This document shows positions 63,304-64,000 of a DNA stretch of 64,000 nucleotides, piece after piece. Source of the DNA: Halalkalibacter krulwichiae (GTDB taxonomy: Bacteria; Bacillota; Bacilli; Bacillales; Bacillaceae_D); the NCBI RefSeq assembly GCF_002109385.1, contig NZ_CP020814.1, forward strand, positions 4,487,501 to 4,551,500, in the 5' to 3' direction. The notes under the pieces were generated by a model, which made no database searches, was not told where the DNA came from, and worked only from the letters and a program-made list of their open reading frames with translations. The number at the start of each line of letters is the position of its first letter. The stretch's first letter is position 1. The translations under genes were made by a program, and so were the position numbers.

Positions 63304-64000
63304 GGACTAACATTTTTTTTTCCTCTGTTAAACTGACTTGTTGATTAGTCTCTAACTCTAACGACTCTGCCGTTGAAGCCAATACTTCTTGCAATAATGC
63401 TGGATTTTCCATTAAAGATAAGCCATAAGAAGGAATTATCTCTTTAATTTTCGGCTCCCATTCTTTGATTTGTTCAGGGAAACATCTCGTTAATACATCA
63501 AGCATTACATGGACCGCCGTAGAGGCACCTGGTGAAGCTCCTAGTAAGGCAGCAATTGAGCCATCAGAAGCACTAATCACTTCCGTACCAAACTGAAGCG
63601 TTCCTTTTCCACCAGCTTCTGTATCTTTAATTACTTGGACACGTTGTCCAGCTATAATCAAATCCCAATCTTCGCTCTTAGCGTTTGGGATAAATTCACG
63701 TAATTCTTCCATGCGCTTTTCTTTTGATAACATCACTTGCTCAATTAAATATTTTGTTAGCGACATGTTTTTAGCTCCAGCTGCCAACATCGTTAATAAG
63801 TTATTTGGTTTGACCGAGGTTAACAAGTCAAACGCCGAACCGTATTTTAAGAACTTTGGCGAAAAGCCAGCAAACGGTCCAAATAGTAACGATTTTTGCT
63901 TATCAATAAAACGTGTGTCAAGATGTGGGACCGACATTGGTGGAGCTCCCACCTTCGCCTTTCCGTATACTTTAGCATGATGCTGTTCTACGATTTCAGG
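63296..64000 (-). CDS. mqo: Malate:quinone oxidoreductase, C-terminal part
   Basis: The 3' 235 codons of an mqo gene, which continues beyond the right edge of the window. The readable part has [40 protein letters not shown] and [23 protein letters not shown], the conserved C-terminal blocks of the FAD-dependent membrane-associated Mqo. It oxidises malate to oxaloacetate and passes electrons to quinone. No stop or frame problem in the visible portion. Confidence 0.93.
   Translation of the reverse strand, partial: PEIVEQHHAKVYGKAKVGAPPMSVPHLDTRFIDKQKSLLFGPFAGFSPKFLKYGSAFDLLTSVKPNNLLTMLAAGAKNMSLTKYLIEQVMLSKEKRMEELREFIPNAKSEDWDLIIAGQRVQVIKDTEAGGKGTLQFGTEVISASDGSIAALLGASPGASTAVHVMLDVLTRCFPEQIKEWEPKIKEIIPSYGLSLMENPALLQEVLASTAESLELETNQQVSLTEEKKMLVQA

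Overview
The window looks like a piece of the chromosome of a low-GC, endospore-forming member of the Bacillaceae. The spore genes cwlJ and gerQ, the sinI-sinR pair, GlnR/TnrA-type operators, a ykkC (guanidine-I) riboswitch and many proteins of clear Bacillus type all point that way. Two perfect ParB-binding parS sites (21931-21946 and 34424-34439) suggest the replication-origin half of the chromosome. I see no insertion sequence, prophage, CRISPR array, tRNA or rRNA.

Layout. 0-2 kb: cwlJ-gerQ and two small conserved genes. 2-5.5 kb: an apparent nitrogen operon read leftwards, amtB - DUF294 nucleotidyltransferase - DEDDh exonuclease - a 90-residue GlnR/TnrA-like regulator, with a perfect TnrA/GlnR box at the promoter. 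5.6-12 kb: ung and a sucrose group (sacP behind a SacT/SacY-type RAT antiterminator, a frameshifted sacA, a beta-phosphoglucomutase-like gene), with an AraC regulator between. 12-22 kb: rarD (frameshifted), glnA with two GlnR/TnrA boxes, cshA, a Rieske oxidoreductase, glutamate dehydrogenase, topB, then a guanidine-I riboswitch driving two SMR exporters. 22.8-32 kb: an rRNA methyltransferase, an SDR lacking its catalytic lysine, a Vpr-like protease (frameshifted), sinIR, a 3-methyladenine glycosylase and aguA-aguB. 32-38 kb: a repeat-bearing L,D-transpeptidase, parS, disulfide-bond genes and small conserved genes.

38-40.3 kb is the most unusual part: a plasmid-type segregation cassette with an actin-like ParM homologue, an acidic-tailed ParR-like partner and a roughly 160-bp array of GTATAC-like iterons in regular spacing, on what otherwise looks like chromosome and 4 kb from a parS site. 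40-50 kb: a sporulation-type histidine kinase, a sulfite-oxidase-like enzyme, an RlmN/Cfr-type radical SAM methylase, an MFS exporter, a flavoprotein, brnQ, a DUF421 protein and a second SinR-like repressor. Two copies of a dispersed intergenic repeat lie here in opposite orientation. 50-54.4 kb: alanine metabolism (AGCS symporter, ald, alr). 54.4-58.8 kb: a BCCT transporter - TetR - CocE-type hydrolase operon with paired palindromic operators. 59-64 kb: a ferredoxin-NADP reductase behind a Fur-like box, serA behind a ZTP riboswitch, a divergent HprK and the 3' part of mqo.

Five genes (sacA, rarD, the Vpr-like protease, aguB, alsT) are each broken by the apparent loss of one base in a short homopolymer, four of them in a run of four G/C where five would restore the frame. 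This is at least as compatible with assembly error as with real gene loss. All functional calls are from reading the sequence; no database search was run.
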